This document shows positions 44,503 to 55,849 of a stretch of DNA of 64,000 bases, in pieces. Position 1 is the stretch's first letter. Each line of letters begins with the position of its first letter. The notes below the pieces were generated by a model. The model was not told the origin of the DNA. It saw only the letters and a list, made by a program, of their open reading frames with translations, and searched no databases. The translations under genes and the position numbers were made by a program. The DNA is from Tuctoria greenei (Eukaryota > Streptophyta > Magnoliopsida > Poales > Poaceae), in NCBI GenBank assembly GCA_036927565.1, contig JAYESD010000008.1, forward strand, positions 118,385,498 to 118,449,497, given 5' to 3'.

Positions 44503-44550
44503 ATAATACTAATGGCCATTATTTTTCATTCATCCTTGTTTGGAGATTAG

Positions 44551-45098
44551 AAGTCCTCAGGTTCCATAGTTCCAATAGTTCTTGTAATCAACAAGGTGGA
44601 TTGTGCACCATTTGTTTCTGGAGAACAATTTGAACAATTCAGTGGCCTCTTCAAAAAGCATGTGCACACGTGTGCTGTCACTGGCAAAGGCATTTCAGAA
44701 TTGGAGAGTGCTGTTATTGAGGTCAGGAGTGTTGAGGCTGTACCTTCTGGGGGGCGGCGGTGGACTGTAAACCAGGTAACTTTTTATGTTCAACTTGTTC
44801 AAAGCAGTTGTCGGTTATGTTATAAGATTGCCTGTTCTGTAAACCAGGTGCTTTATCTGAAAGATTGCTTACTGCCTTCTCGTTCCATTTTGTGTTTCTG
44901 TAGAGACAATTCGAACAGCTCGTTAGGACCCGAGAAGCTTTCTTGCGACTGGAGTCATCCATCGTTGAGCAGTTACCGTTGGACTTTTGGACTATAGACT
45001 TGAGGGAAGCTGCACTTGCTCTTGCAACGATCAGTGGAGAGGACATATCTGAAGAAGTTTTGAGTAGCATATTCAGCAAATTTTGTATTGGAAAATGA
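44551..45098 (+). CDS. MnmE: MnmE C-terminal exons E' and F' (copy 2)
   Basis: Exon E' is 44551-44775 (75 codons) and F' is 44904-45098 (64 codons plus TGA), separated by a GT-AG intron. E' carries the G4 motif NKVD, which fixes guanine specificity, and the G5 region AVTGKG. F' carries the last helical segment and ends in FCIGK, the conserved MnmE C-terminus whose cysteine is functionally important in the bacterial enzyme. Frame and phase match exon D at 8997 across a 35.5-kb intron. It differs from the left copy at one coding base seen by eye, ACA to ATA near 44570, giving Thr to Ile just before the G4 strand. Without splicing over the transposon array this copy would lack G4, G5 and the C-terminus. 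Confidence 0.9.
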
Positions 45099-45950
45099 TT
45101 CCCATGGCGCCTATTTTGTCGACTCTTATCAGCCTTCTCAGTTTTGCTCTGGAAAATGATTCTTCATTTGACTTGGAAAAGGAAGATACTGACACGCAGA
45201 ATGATCTCAACAGGCGCCATCACTGAATTCCTATCATCTTAGTCATCATTATAATCTAGGAGATGCTGATTTGTACATTCGTGCTGGTTAGGACGTGTTC
45301 CGCTATGTAATCAAAATACTACACTTACAGTTAATCCAGATTTACACGTACGCCATTTCGTAGGCCTGGTAATGGGCTGGGTTCAAAAACAATTTATTTG
45401 GAGTCATATCAAAAGCTAGACAAACAAATTTGATCCGGTCTTAATCCTATCTAATCCTTTCACTTTTAGTTCATTTGTTACGCGCCGTCGGTCCATGGCG
45501 TCGTGGCCGTCAACCGGCATGGGGGCACGGATCCAATGCGGACTGCGGTTGATGGCACGCAACGGCAGCTTCAGTTGTGACCGGCATGGGCTGCCTCTGG
45601 TGTTGATGTCGGTAGAGACTTGGCAGCCTCTATCGCGTGGCTAATTATTCTCTGTTATAGGTGACATCTACAGCGAGGTGACCGGTGTTTTCGTTAATCT
45701 TAAAAATAGTGGGTCCAGTCTCTCATAGATGCTTACAAGGCAGAGTACGTGTGGTGAGTATCTGCGAGTTCATAGAGGTGTGTATATGTGCGTTACAGAT
45801 GAAAGCGGGACCGGCTGTAGCGGCCCGCCCCACCGCCGCACGCGCCGCAATTTTCAAGCCTGCCGTTGTGGCAAGCCCGCTTCCCAGCCACGTTTCTAGC
45901 GGCGTCCGCTAGCTTGCGTTGTAGCTGGCCTCGACGCAGCAGGCGCTGCC
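45099..45950 (+). other. MnmE 3' flank, no recognised gene (right copy)
   Basis: Matches 5176-6027 almost perfectly (one clear change, gacttgtcag to gacttggcag). It includes the likely 3' UTR and a GC-rich unassigned stretch, and is cut by the solo LTR at 45951. Confidence 0.5.
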
Positions 45951-46457
45951 TGTTGGTGATGTGCCCAAGAGGCAATCATAACAATTCAGGTTCAGGCCTA
46001 TTGGATATTTGATCCATAAGTAATTAGGGTACTAATGGGCCTGCGACCTAAAAGCCCATTAGTACGCCTATAAATATGAGAGGTAGGGTTAGGGGCTAAT
46101 CATCCCACCACGTGACAGCCCTAGCCGCCACCCCTCGCAGGCCTCACGCCGAGACCCTTACCGCGCACGCGGTGCTAGCACACCGGTGCACGGCGTTCCT
46201 CTCCGTACGTGTGGACTCCGTGGAGGCGTTGCTGCTACTGCTGCGCTGATCGGCTACGACGATCGTGATCGTCTACCTGCTGCTGTGACGAGGACGAGGA
46301 GAAGACGAACGAGATCGTCTACTTCCCTTACACCGACGCGCATCAACGTTCCGCTGCGCTGCGCATCTAGTGGTAACGATCCATGACCGCTGTACTCGCA
46401 TGTTTCCTGGGTGATGCGGTAGAGTTGCTAGAGTAGCTTTCCGCTGATTTCCTAACA
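45951..46457 (+). mobile_element. Solo LTR, 507 bp
   Basis: Begins TGTTGGTGATG and ends CCTAACA, with an exact 5-bp duplication ctgcc at 45946-45950 and 46458-46462. The left duplicate has the empty site with one ctgcc at 6023-6027. There is no interior, so it is a solo LTR formed by LTR-LTR recombination after insertion. It contains a run like cctataaatatgag at 46070, a possible TATA region. The superfamily is probably copia, judged only from the ends. Confidence 0.92.
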
Positions 46458-46754
46458 CTGCCCGCTTGGCACTGGTCTGTACTTTATTGGCTGGCCTAAG
46501 CTGCCCTCAACCAGCCAGTATTTTATTCCGGCATTTAAGAATTCAGAATTGTTAGATCTGCATTTTGCAGTTGTCTGTTTCTATTTAACTCACTCCTTCA
46601 GATAGAGAGGTGGTGAAGGGGTTAAATAAAAATATGCATTAACCATAGGATACAGATCTAACGGGTGATGGGTGATGATGATTGATTGTATGGTTGCACC
46701 AAATATCTGATTGCATTCTAGTCGCTCTCTTTTATTATTTGCTATTAATACTAT

Positions 46755-47479
46755 TAATAATACATCTATACACGACAAGATTATATAAAAGGTTTAAAAA
46801 ATTAAGATATTAGACACTACTCCGTATAAAAGTTGTACAAAATTAAAATATTAGAAAAAATTGAAAAACATAAAAAACAATTTAGATAGTGAGCTATCTA
46901 TTATACATGACAAGACTAACGTCAATTCTTCCTAAAGTCGAACTTCAATATCAGTAATATGTGCAAACAGCAGGAATGTTTTAATCAAACTTTTCATACA
47001 CCGTACCTGGCAATACAAATATCTTAGATAGTGAATAAACCCAACATACATGACAAAACTCAAGTGCAATTCTTCCTAAATTCAAGCTTCAATATCAGTC
47101 ATATATGCAGACAACAATAATGATTTAATCAAGCTATTAATACACCTGACGATACAATAACTTAGAAGCAATGATATAATCAAGAAGAGTACACCATATA
47201 TCGTATATAACAAAATACTTAGATCCTTGGTTATAGCTAGTTCATGTGATACAAAGTTTAAATCAAACCCATAACAGAAAGTTTCCAGCACATGAGTCTT
47301 TAGGCTCAATACAATGCTAAACCACATAAACTAAGCCTTTTATTGTAGCATCTATTCCTTGATGCAACTGAAGCTCTCTACGACAGAAGCAAGATAGTAG
47401 GTTTTCTGAGGCACTGCAAGTATAAGAACACACGCTATCAGATGAAAATGCTTGACTAATTTCAGGGTGAAATTTCGCA
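46755..47479. other. AT-rich spacer with a two-copy ~143-bp degenerate repeat
   Basis: No gene is recognisable. The block starting tacatgacaag at 46904 recurs at 47047 with shared words such as caattcttcctaaa and ttcaatatcagt. Confidence 0.6.
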
Positions 47480-47782
47480 CACTACTAAAAAAATCATTAT
47501 TGCACGCGCCTCGTTTTCGAGACACGGACGGTCCATAAAAAATACGCCTGTGGTGTCGAATGATACAATAACCGTCTGTGATGCTCAAACATCACAGGCG
47601 GTTTTTCATGAACCACTGCCCGAGTAAATAGATGATCTTCACATACGATTATTAATAAAGAACCGTCTGTATTAGTTCAAACATCACAAGCGGTTTTTCA
47701 TAAACAACCGTATGGGTAAAGATAATGTTTTTCACAGACGGCTATCAATAAAGAACCACCTGTAGTGGTGCATATATTTCAG

Positions 47783-48014
47783 GCAACGACTGCTGTGCAA
47801 TCTGGACTCCTATGCAAGCGTGCAATATGCAAATCTCAACCATTTGACGGACATCCAAGAGTAGCTGACATTTTACACATAAATCCTTCCACCTGTCTGT
47901 GTAAAGGGAAGGATCTATGTGTAAAATGATAATCACCCTTAGATGTCCATCGAATGGCTGAGATTTACGGATTGCATGCTTGCACAGAAGTTTAGATTGC
48001 ATAGCAGTTGTTGC
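47783..48014. mobile_element. Fold-back MITE in the CACTA subterminal region
   Basis: Two arms of about 100 bp are inverted copies of each other (gcaacgactgctgtgcaatc against gattgcatagcagttgttgc). Flanks share atatatttca, a 9-10-bp direct repeat of the size seen for Mutator-like MITEs. No coding sequence. Confidence 0.75.
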
Positions 48015-48095
48015 ATATATTTCATGCGGTCTTTTATACGGACCGCCTGTGATGCTCTCTATGTTTTCACAAACGGATTTTACTTACTGACCGAC

Positions 48096-48318
48096 TGTGA
48101 AGGAGATTAAAATAAAAATATGTAATAGTATTTTTCAGAGCATTTTATATTAATATATTATATATATGTATATATTATACTTTATATATATATATATATC
48201 ATTTATATGTATATATAATAATATATACATATACATGATGTACACATACATACATATACCTACATATATGAACAAATTCATAGAATGAAAAAAAATGTCA
48301 AATTATAATATTAAAGCT
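48096..48318. repeat. (TA)/(TATG)-rich low-complexity stretch
   Basis: Alternating tatata/tacata sequence with no gene. Confidence 0.7.
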
Positions 48319-49247
48319 TCATTGTAATATTACAATATATACAATATACATATCATTTTTTTCAGCATTGACATCTTCTCGCATATAGGATTTCAAATCC
48401 CTTTTAATGTTTCTCTCTAAGCGCTTGATGTTTTCTAGTTCGGTGAAAAGGTACATATCTTCATATTGATTATATTCCTCTTCATTATCTTCCACATTCT
48501 CAACTCCAACAATATTTTGCTTTCCAGAAACAACTACGTGCATCTTCTCAGTTCCTAGATTTTATACATAAAAAACTTGTGCAACACGATCGGCGAGAAC
48601 CCACGGGTCATCTTTATAACCCACTTTGTTCAAGTCTACCAGTGCCAACCCGTAGTTGTCCACTTTCACACCATCAGGATTTTGACCCATTGGCACTTAA
48701 ATACGGGCATTAGTATTCTTTCGCCATAATTGAGTTCCCATATTTTTTCTATAAACCCAAAGTATGTGGTCTTCTACCCTTGTGGATCATAAGCCTCTAT
48801 ACGGACACCACTATTTTGTGCAATCCTTTTACCGTCTTTTTCCTTAGTGTAAAATATATCACCATTGATGTCATATGCTTGCCATGATGTCACCAAAGCA
48901 GATGGGCCAGAAGCCAACTCATTCATTGTTGCCTCTTCTATAGAGTTTCCGTATGGTATATTTTTATCCATTAACCATTCAGTGAAACGTCTTCTATGCT
49001 CTTTCATGATCCAATCCTCTCTGCAGCCTTGTATTTTTTTATGAAGCTCAATTTGATGTTCCTCGATGTACGACTCAACTATTGCGAGCTGTTGTAGTAC
49101 ACCAAAATGTGCACGGTTTACTAATTTGTAATCATGAATGATAAAAGTTTTCTTACCCACTTTGCCTATCCCATGTAGTCTACCCTCATGTACTAGTATA
49201 GGCACACTTATCCGCTTTCCATTCCATAATTGAACCCTCTGGGTGAG
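48319..49247 (-). pseudogene. CACTA transposase-associated C-terminal region
   Basis: From 49247 leftwards: QRVQLWNGKRIS, VPILVHEGRLHGIGKVGKKTF, a long helical segment with FGVLQQLAIVESYIEEH and FTEWLMDKNIPYG, then after a break DLNKVGYKDDPWVLADRVAQVFYV, the typical end of plant TNP2-type proteins (the DUF4216-like part). Stops and shifts separate the pieces at about 48540, 48680 and 48774. The segment joining it to the block at 55850 is missing. Confidence 0.8.
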
Positions 49248-50095
49248 TGTTGACGGCTATTATATACCAATTTCACCCTTCAATATAACTCAATTATGTG
49301 AAGGAGTATCTACCTAACTCTTAGCATAGTAGGAGTATCTACCTAACTCTTAGCCTAATCCCTCTTGACCTGTTTACCCCCCCTTAGAATAGGATGCTCT
49401 TGTGTGTGTCACACTACCTCTACAATTATCTATTATCCATCCTTTCTAGAACCCTACAAAGACCAACCTATCCCCTATACTTGATGATTGCTATGCTTCC
49501 GCCTAGCCTTCCTGTGGGATAATATAAATGACACCTTTGGAATACTCTTTTAAAGGGAAGTGCTACAACACAATTTCTGTGCTCTTGCAAAATTTTATCT
49601 GTGACGTAAGAAATGTCAACAAGCATGCTGGCGCCGTTGCTGGGGAAGGCAGCTGAAGTATTGCATAATTGAGTGAATAGGATAGGACACTAGGTAGGTT
49701 TTTAGTAGGATAACCCTATTTTTTCATATTTTATATGAAAACAGTGTAGTGTATGTTTGATTTTCGCTTGCTGGAAAACTTTGTTGAAGATCCCGAATCC
49801 CTTCTAAGAGATTGACCTCGTGTCGTTACTCCTCAGAAGCTTCATACAACAAAGGAAGCTAGAGCTATTGCACCAATAACCGAAACGGCAATGACTGCCC
49901 AAAAACCCGTGAGGATGCCTTATACGTAGCCAACAATGGGAACAACAATAGTTATCATCTAGGAGGTCAAGGGTGGGGCCAACCACACCCTTTCTTTCAA
50001 GGAGGGTACAACAACAATGACAAAAATGGAAATCAACCCAACTTGAGAGAGCTTGTAATTAGTCAACTGAAGATCAATGATGTATTATCAATGAA

Positions 50096-51310
50096 GTGTT
50101 GGCTAATGACAAGACCCTAGAGAATATCAATGCCAAGATTGAAGGACTATCCTCGACCCTCAAGAATCAATTGAGCTTCAACAGGATGTTGGAAACTCAG
50201 TTGGCTCAACTTGCTGTAGTTGTTCCTCAAGGGGAAAATGTGAATGTGCTGGCTACGAGAGGTGGCAAGACCACTCGTGACCCATCGTATCCTACACAAG
50301 AGAAGAGGACAACCAAAAAGGAGAAAGAAGATGTCCGAACTGGCATAAGTGAACCACTTAGTGAGAGAATGGACAACCAATTTGACGACACCAACTTATT
50401 GCCATTCCCTCACATGCAAAGGAAGCCAATAGTGGATGAGCAATTCAACCGCTTTGTTGAGGTTATCCAGAAGATCCACATCAATGTGCCCTTGATTGAT
50501 GCGATGCAAGTACCCACTTATGCTCGCTATCTCAAGGACATATTGAATAACAAGCGGCCATTGCCCACCACTGAAGTTGTCAAGCTTATAGAGTACTGCA
50601 GTGCAGCCATCCTCAATAGGCTTCTAGAGAAGAAGAAGGACCCTGGATGTCCTACAATATCTTGCTCGATTGAGGCTCACAACTTTGACAAGGCACTTTC
50701 TGACCTTGGAGCAAGTGTGAGTGTGATGCCCAAGGTGGTCTTTGACCAGCTGAACTTCACGGAGCTCACTCCAACACCAATGCAGCTCCAACTAGTTGAT
50801 TCTCCAGTTCATTATTCGACGGGTATTGCTGAAGACGTTCCAGTGAAAATCTGACATTGCTTCATACCTGTGGATTTTGTGGTCCTCGACATGGATGTCG
50901 AGAAGGATACACCGCTCATTCTTGGGCGCCCGTTCCTTAGCACCGCGAAGGCTCGCGTAGATGTGGGAGCTGGAGAAATCCACTTACATATCAATGGCAA
51001 GGAGGAAAAGTTTAACTTTTGCCCAAAGTGAGAGCAATGCTCCATGATCCATATCAAGTATGGGCCGAATGTTAAACAAACTCAAGAGTTCGAAGTCACA
51101 CCTCCAAAGGTGGATCCGCTTATTGCATTCATTTGGGAATTGATCTACACGGAGAACCCATCTTATCGTCTACGCTGACACCCCAAGAAGACGGAGAAGT
51201 CCGGGCCTCCTCAAAGGCCCAAGTCCACCAAGCCGCTAAATAAGGAATGGCGGAAGAAGCAAGACAAGCCATCCGAGCCCATCCCTCCGGGCCCGAATGT
51301 CAAGAAATGA
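50096..51310 (+). pseudogene. Ath-1 gag C-terminus and protease
   Basis: Frame 50096-50854 begins within gag, LENINAKIEGLSSTLKNQL, an Athila-type coiled segment. Protease follows: FDKALSDLGASVSVMPKVVFDQL, and after a stop at 50852, HCFIPVDFVVLDMDVEKDTPLILGRPFLST. The active site reads D-L-G rather than D-S/T-G, as in Athila proteins. The tail is Pro/Lys-rich, ending PPGPNVKK near 51309. Upstream gag (49700-50090) is broken. Confidence 0.85.
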
Positions 51311-51429
51311 AAAAGGAGGAATGCCCATCTCATCGGACGGTGGTGAGACCTAGCCAATAGGTTAATTGGTAATTATCTTTTCATTGATTTTTCTTTTCTC
51401 TTCATTTGGTTTTTCCCCACTGCATATTT

Positions 51430-52909
51430 TAGTTTTCTTAGCAAGTGCACGTCCCTCCTCCTTTGCTACACCAAGTACACGGAGGAGGAGTGTATGTGAG
51501 GAAACTCCCATGGGTAAGAGGACCAACCCGTGACAACTTCCCCATGACGACGATCTCGACATACAAAGTGAAGTTGAAGATCAAGCACGCAAGCTCCTCC
51601 AAGATCGTGAGTTTTCTCATACGAAAGCTTATGATACAGATTTGATCTCCAGAATAGGTATGGATTCCGAATTCTTTTCCATTTGGCATGCACTAGGATG
51701 GAAAATTTTGCTCACATAGAGGAGAGAGGCTCACACCTTCTCTCCATGCAATTCCTTTGCACCCTCAAAATAGGATTGGATGATATTTCTTTTAGATTAT
51801 TTCAAAAAGAATACAACATCCTATGGAAAGAATTAAGAGAAATCCAAGGCTTCTATAAATGTTGTTTGCTAGATTTAGACACTTTGCCTAAATTTAACAA
51901 ACAAAGTTTTTGGCATGAATTGACTAGTGAGGTCAGATGTAGTGCTCCTAGGAATATCCACTTGCACAATCATGCTTTACACTTCATGCATAGATGGGTG
52001 GCTATGACTATGTTTCCTAGAGGAGATGTTAGAATAGTGCATGATGATGAGCTGAAAATTTTATTTGCCATGGTTAAAAAGATAAAAGTTGCTCCAGCTA
52101 TTGTCATGATGACACAATGTTAGATTACATTTCAAGGACAGGTCCAATTGAATGCACTTCATTGATTACCTGTATTGCTACTACGGTATGAGCACTAGAA
52201 TATACTTCATTTGAATATATTGAAACCAAACGAGAATTAATTAATGAAGATTATCTAGTGCAAGGAGATACCCTTAAGCATGATCATGATGGCTCTTTAA
52301 TGTTTTATTATCCTATCTTTGTCAATGAAATTCGGTTACGTAACCTGGATTTTCATTTGTACAAATGATGGAGGCTAACCATTGATCTTCTTCCCATCGA
52401 GTAAGCCCGAAGAAGTAATGTCTTTGGTAGGGTAACTAGAAGCCGTGCAAGGAGAGCGGCCATGCCTCCGACAACCTCCACGGTCAATGAGTACAAAGAG
52501 AAAGAGGACTCAACGGGTGATGCACCCGGATGGACTCAACCTCCATCGTATGAGACCGAAGGTCTTTCTTGGCATGGATGGACGGGTACCGTGTGGGAGC
52601 CACCTCCATCCACTTCAAGCTCTAGCAGCTTGCCTCCAACGTCCATGAGAAGACGTCATTCCTCTTCAGCTAGAAGTCATCATGACTATAGTCAAGGAAT
52701 GACAGATTTCACTAGACGTATGGAAGATCTTGAAGTGGGAACGGGAGACATCTACAACACTCTCCAAGATCTTGTCCAAGGTACTCAAGATTGGCAACAA
52801 CACATGTATGCTCAATTCACCAACTTCAACTCCACGCTACAACAACAAGCCGATCTCGCGACATACTTCCGCCATCAAGGGTTCAACCAACATCACGGAG
52901 GTGATTGAT
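51430..52909 (+). pseudogene. Ath-1 extra gene (plant retroelement ORF, 'putative plant transposon protein' type)
   Basis: Homologous to the minus-strand gene at 61483-63004 but more decayed. Recognisable blocks: HIEERGSHLLSMQFLCTLKIGLDD, FYKCCLLDLDTLPKFNKQSFWHEL, LHFMHRWVAMTMFPRGDVR and LKILFAMVKKIKVAP, followed by stops from 52121. The C-terminal half (52462-52908) is open and ends in a Gln-rich coiled-coil-like region, RRMEDLEVGTGDIYNTLQ. The domain occurs widely in plant non-autonomous gypsy elements; its function is unknown. Confidence 0.75.
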
Positions 52910-54287
52910 GAACAAGCTTGGGGGAGGACCCCCACTTGAGGTAAATTATATCACACCCTTTGCCTATTTATTTTCCATTCATCCACCATTCATCTTGCAT
53001 ATAAAAAAACTTAAAAATAAGCAAAGTAGATTTGCTTTCAAATAAAATAAAAGATGTGATGTAAGAATGATTTAGAATTCACATAAATGAAATGATGAAT
53101 AGTTGCTCCATTTTAATTTTACTAAGTCCCTTGTTTAGAACTTACTACTCTCCAAAATATTGCTTTCATTGGCCAAAATTACTTTTGACTTGATTTAGAA
53201 ATTGTGGGTAGCAAAAGCTTAATCCAATTCTAAGTTGTTGTGAGATATGATATAGTGATAGGGTTGCTATTCCTAGTTTGCAAGTGAAACTTAGATTTCC
53301 GAAGAAATTCTAAAAGGATTTAAGTTACTCTCATTTGATTGGAAATACCTACCAAAGCCATATGATATTTTTACATTGATAAACCTTATGCATATGCTAT
53401 TTGTCTTCACATTGAGCCTAGTCAAACTAGTATAGACCTATGTGAGAATTCATTCATTTATTTTGAACTCAAGACCACTTGCATATGCTATACTTCTACA
53501 CTAGAAGTAAGCAAAATTCCATCATACCATCATTCCACAATAAAAATAGAACTTCATACCATTCATGCTTAGTACTCTCTCCAAGTTTATTGCATAAAAA
53601 GGCAGTAGAAGACATGGTTACAAGAAATAGAAAAAGAAAATGCATGCTTACATCATACACATGAGAAAAAAGATAAAAAAAAAGAAAAGAAAATAGTCAT
53701 GTTTCATCCCTGCAAAATAAGAGAGTCTACATAATAGAAGTCATCTCAAACATCCACATCCACTTCCAGTCCATCACACATGCACAAGTCTTGAACCAAA
53801 TAGTTTTGAATCGATTTCTCGTAAGGCTTGCTTTTTTTGACTTAGTAATATTATGTGATGCAAATATGCCTACTATACTCCCTACCAAGCTCCACATACA
53901 AGCCTTATTTAGCGGTAGGGTGAGTATAGGCAAAATGCCTTGGTGAGGAAATATTTCCACTACACACAAAGGAGTGATTGATAGAATCAATTTGAGGTAA
54001 TTAAAATCTAAAATTGAAACTCTCCAGAATTTGAGTGGAACTTGATCTTTGGGGTATACTTGCTCCATTTGCTGTTCTATCTTTCAACCACCCATGAATA
54101 AGAGATGGCATAAGCCCCATAATGACTTAAGAAGGGTGAAGTACCATGCCAATTTTTGTAATACTAGGTAGAATATTTTGTTGTGCACATGCTACTTTTG
54201 AAAAATAGAACATTGTAGCAACTCCTAATCATCAACCTAAAGTCTTGACTTTGCTCGGGACGATAAAAGAATAAGCTTGGGAGAGTT
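52910..54287 (+). other. Ath-1 non-coding segment before the 3' LTR
   Basis: AT-rich, no gene; mirrored by 60125-61480 in Ath-2. Ends at the purine tract. Confidence 0.7.
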
Positions 54288-55844
54288 TGTTGACGGTTGT
54301 TATATACCAATTTCACCCATCAATATAACTCAATTATGTGAAGGAAATATCATTTATTGCATACATCACCTTTCCATTTAATCTATTTTCTCTTGTCCTT
54401 GGAGAAATTGTGCATGCAGTCATTTATTGCAGGAAATGAGGTAAAAGAGGGGGAGCAATCCTATAAAATATCATCCCAGCAAATCAAGCGCCAACATGTG
54501 ACATCACATGGATCAAATGGCCCACAAACAGAAGTATCCGAGGCCATCAAACAGTGTATCACCCATATCAGTCAATGTGACCCACCTGGAAGTCACCCCG
54601 AGGAAGCACACTAGAATTGATCCAACCTTCTGTTCACCCGACTAGGTGGTTCGACCGACTCCTTCTTGGCGCCAAACTTGATCAGATTTCTCGTGTCGAC
54701 TCCCTGTGGTGCCCTGATCACGATGAAGACTAATTCACGCGCTTTTGGTGGCGGGAACTGACCCTTCTCGAGCTATAAATAGGACATCCTACCCTCACTT
54801 CACACACACACACCACTTGAGTGTTCATTCTATTGTATCCACTACTCTCCATAGGTTTAGAGGAGTTTAGGTTGTAGAGAGGAGAGCCTCTAGTCCATAG
54901 TCCAAGTAGGAAAGGGGTAGAAGGAGTCTCTTTCCAATTCCAAATTGGGCAAGTTATGGCTCTCATATTCCGATTTGTATTTGTGACTTTGTTCTTAATA
55001 AAGATGTTATCTTTAGTCTTCTTTTATTCATATACTTGGATGAATTGTTTCTTGTTTGATTGCGGATTTCATGTATGTGGTAGGACTAGTATTTATGATT
55101 ATGCCATATCATTCTCATTATATCATCATAAACACTACAAACCCCCACTATAGTCTAAATAGTTATGACATGATCATGGAAATATGAATAACTTATGCTA
55201 TGTTTAAACATTGGTTCAACAATGTTTAGGTTAGTCATTACCTTAGGATGGCTATTGCTGCAGCTCTTAAGGGATTTACTTAATATGCTAGCATGACGCT
55301 AGGATAGTTAAGTAGCATTGGATGTATCATAGACCCACAGATTTAAGAGGTAGGCAGTAGGTGATGACAGCCCTATCCGTCTTTGTAATCCTCCACGTTC
55401 GTGTATGCCACAGGCTCTTTGCAGGAGTCGTCCTAGTATTGCTAGGGATAAACCTATGCCCGATGTGTTGAACAACTTAGCATGAGAATTCACCATTGAC
55501 ATGTTCATTAATATCTAACTTAGGCTATGCATATGTATACTTGAAGCATAGTAGGACTATCTACCTAACTCTTAGCCTAATCCCTTTTGACCCATTTACC
55601 CTCCTTAGAATAGGATGCTCTTGTGTGTGTCACACTGCCTCTACAATTATCTATTACCCATCCTTGCTAGAACCCTACCGAGACCAACCTATCCCCAACA
55701 CTTGATGATTGCTATGCTTCCGCCGAGCCTTCCTTTGGGAGAATATAAAAATGACACCCTTGAATTACTCTTTTAAGGGGAAGTTCTACACAATAGTTTC
55801 CGTGCGCTTACGGATTTTTATCTGTGATGTAACAATTGTCAACA
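54288..55844 (+). mobile_element. Ath-1 3' LTR, 1,557 bp
   Basis: Starts tgttgacggttgttatatacc and ends gtcaaca. The run gagctataaatagg near 54770 is a good TATA region. Confidence 0.8.
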
Positions 55845-55849
55845 AGCAT

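Larger units (their letters stand above)
8998..44550 (+). other. 35.5-kb MnmE intron built of nested transposons
   Basis: The donor aag/gtatgt follows exon D and the acceptor gattag precedes exon E'; exon phases on both sides are 0. Apart from roughly 150-200 bp next to exon D and about 50 bp next to exon E', the interval is accounted for by transposable elements listed separately. Homologous introns in this gene are short (95-373 bp for the others here), so the size comes from insertion. Whether the splice is still made is not visible from sequence. Confidence 0.75.
41792..46754 (+). repeat. Segmental direct repeat, right copy
   Basis: Matches 1-6311. The offset is 41,791 bp up to about 1.9 kb and 39,923 bp after the deletion at 44301. 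By eye the transposon-derived left part differs at roughly 2% of sites, mostly C/T and G/A changes. The MnmE-containing right part differs at only a few sites in about 1.9 kb. The copy ends near 46754, beyond which sequence is unrelated to the left copy. Confidence 0.95.
49248..55844 (+). mobile_element. Athila-like LTR element without RT (Ath-1)
   Basis: The 5' LTR is 49248-49621 and the 3' LTR 54288-55844, from TGTTGACGG to TTGTCAACA. The 5' LTR is only 374 bp because about 1.2 kb is missing after tatgtgaagga. The primer-binding site tggcgccgttgctgggga at 49629-49646 fits tRNA-Asp, usual for Athila and relatives. The purine tract cttgggagag precedes the 3' LTR. The interior holds gag-protease and an extra gene, but no RT, RNase H or integrase. 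Inserted in the CACTA transposase, part of which is lost. Confidence 0.88.
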
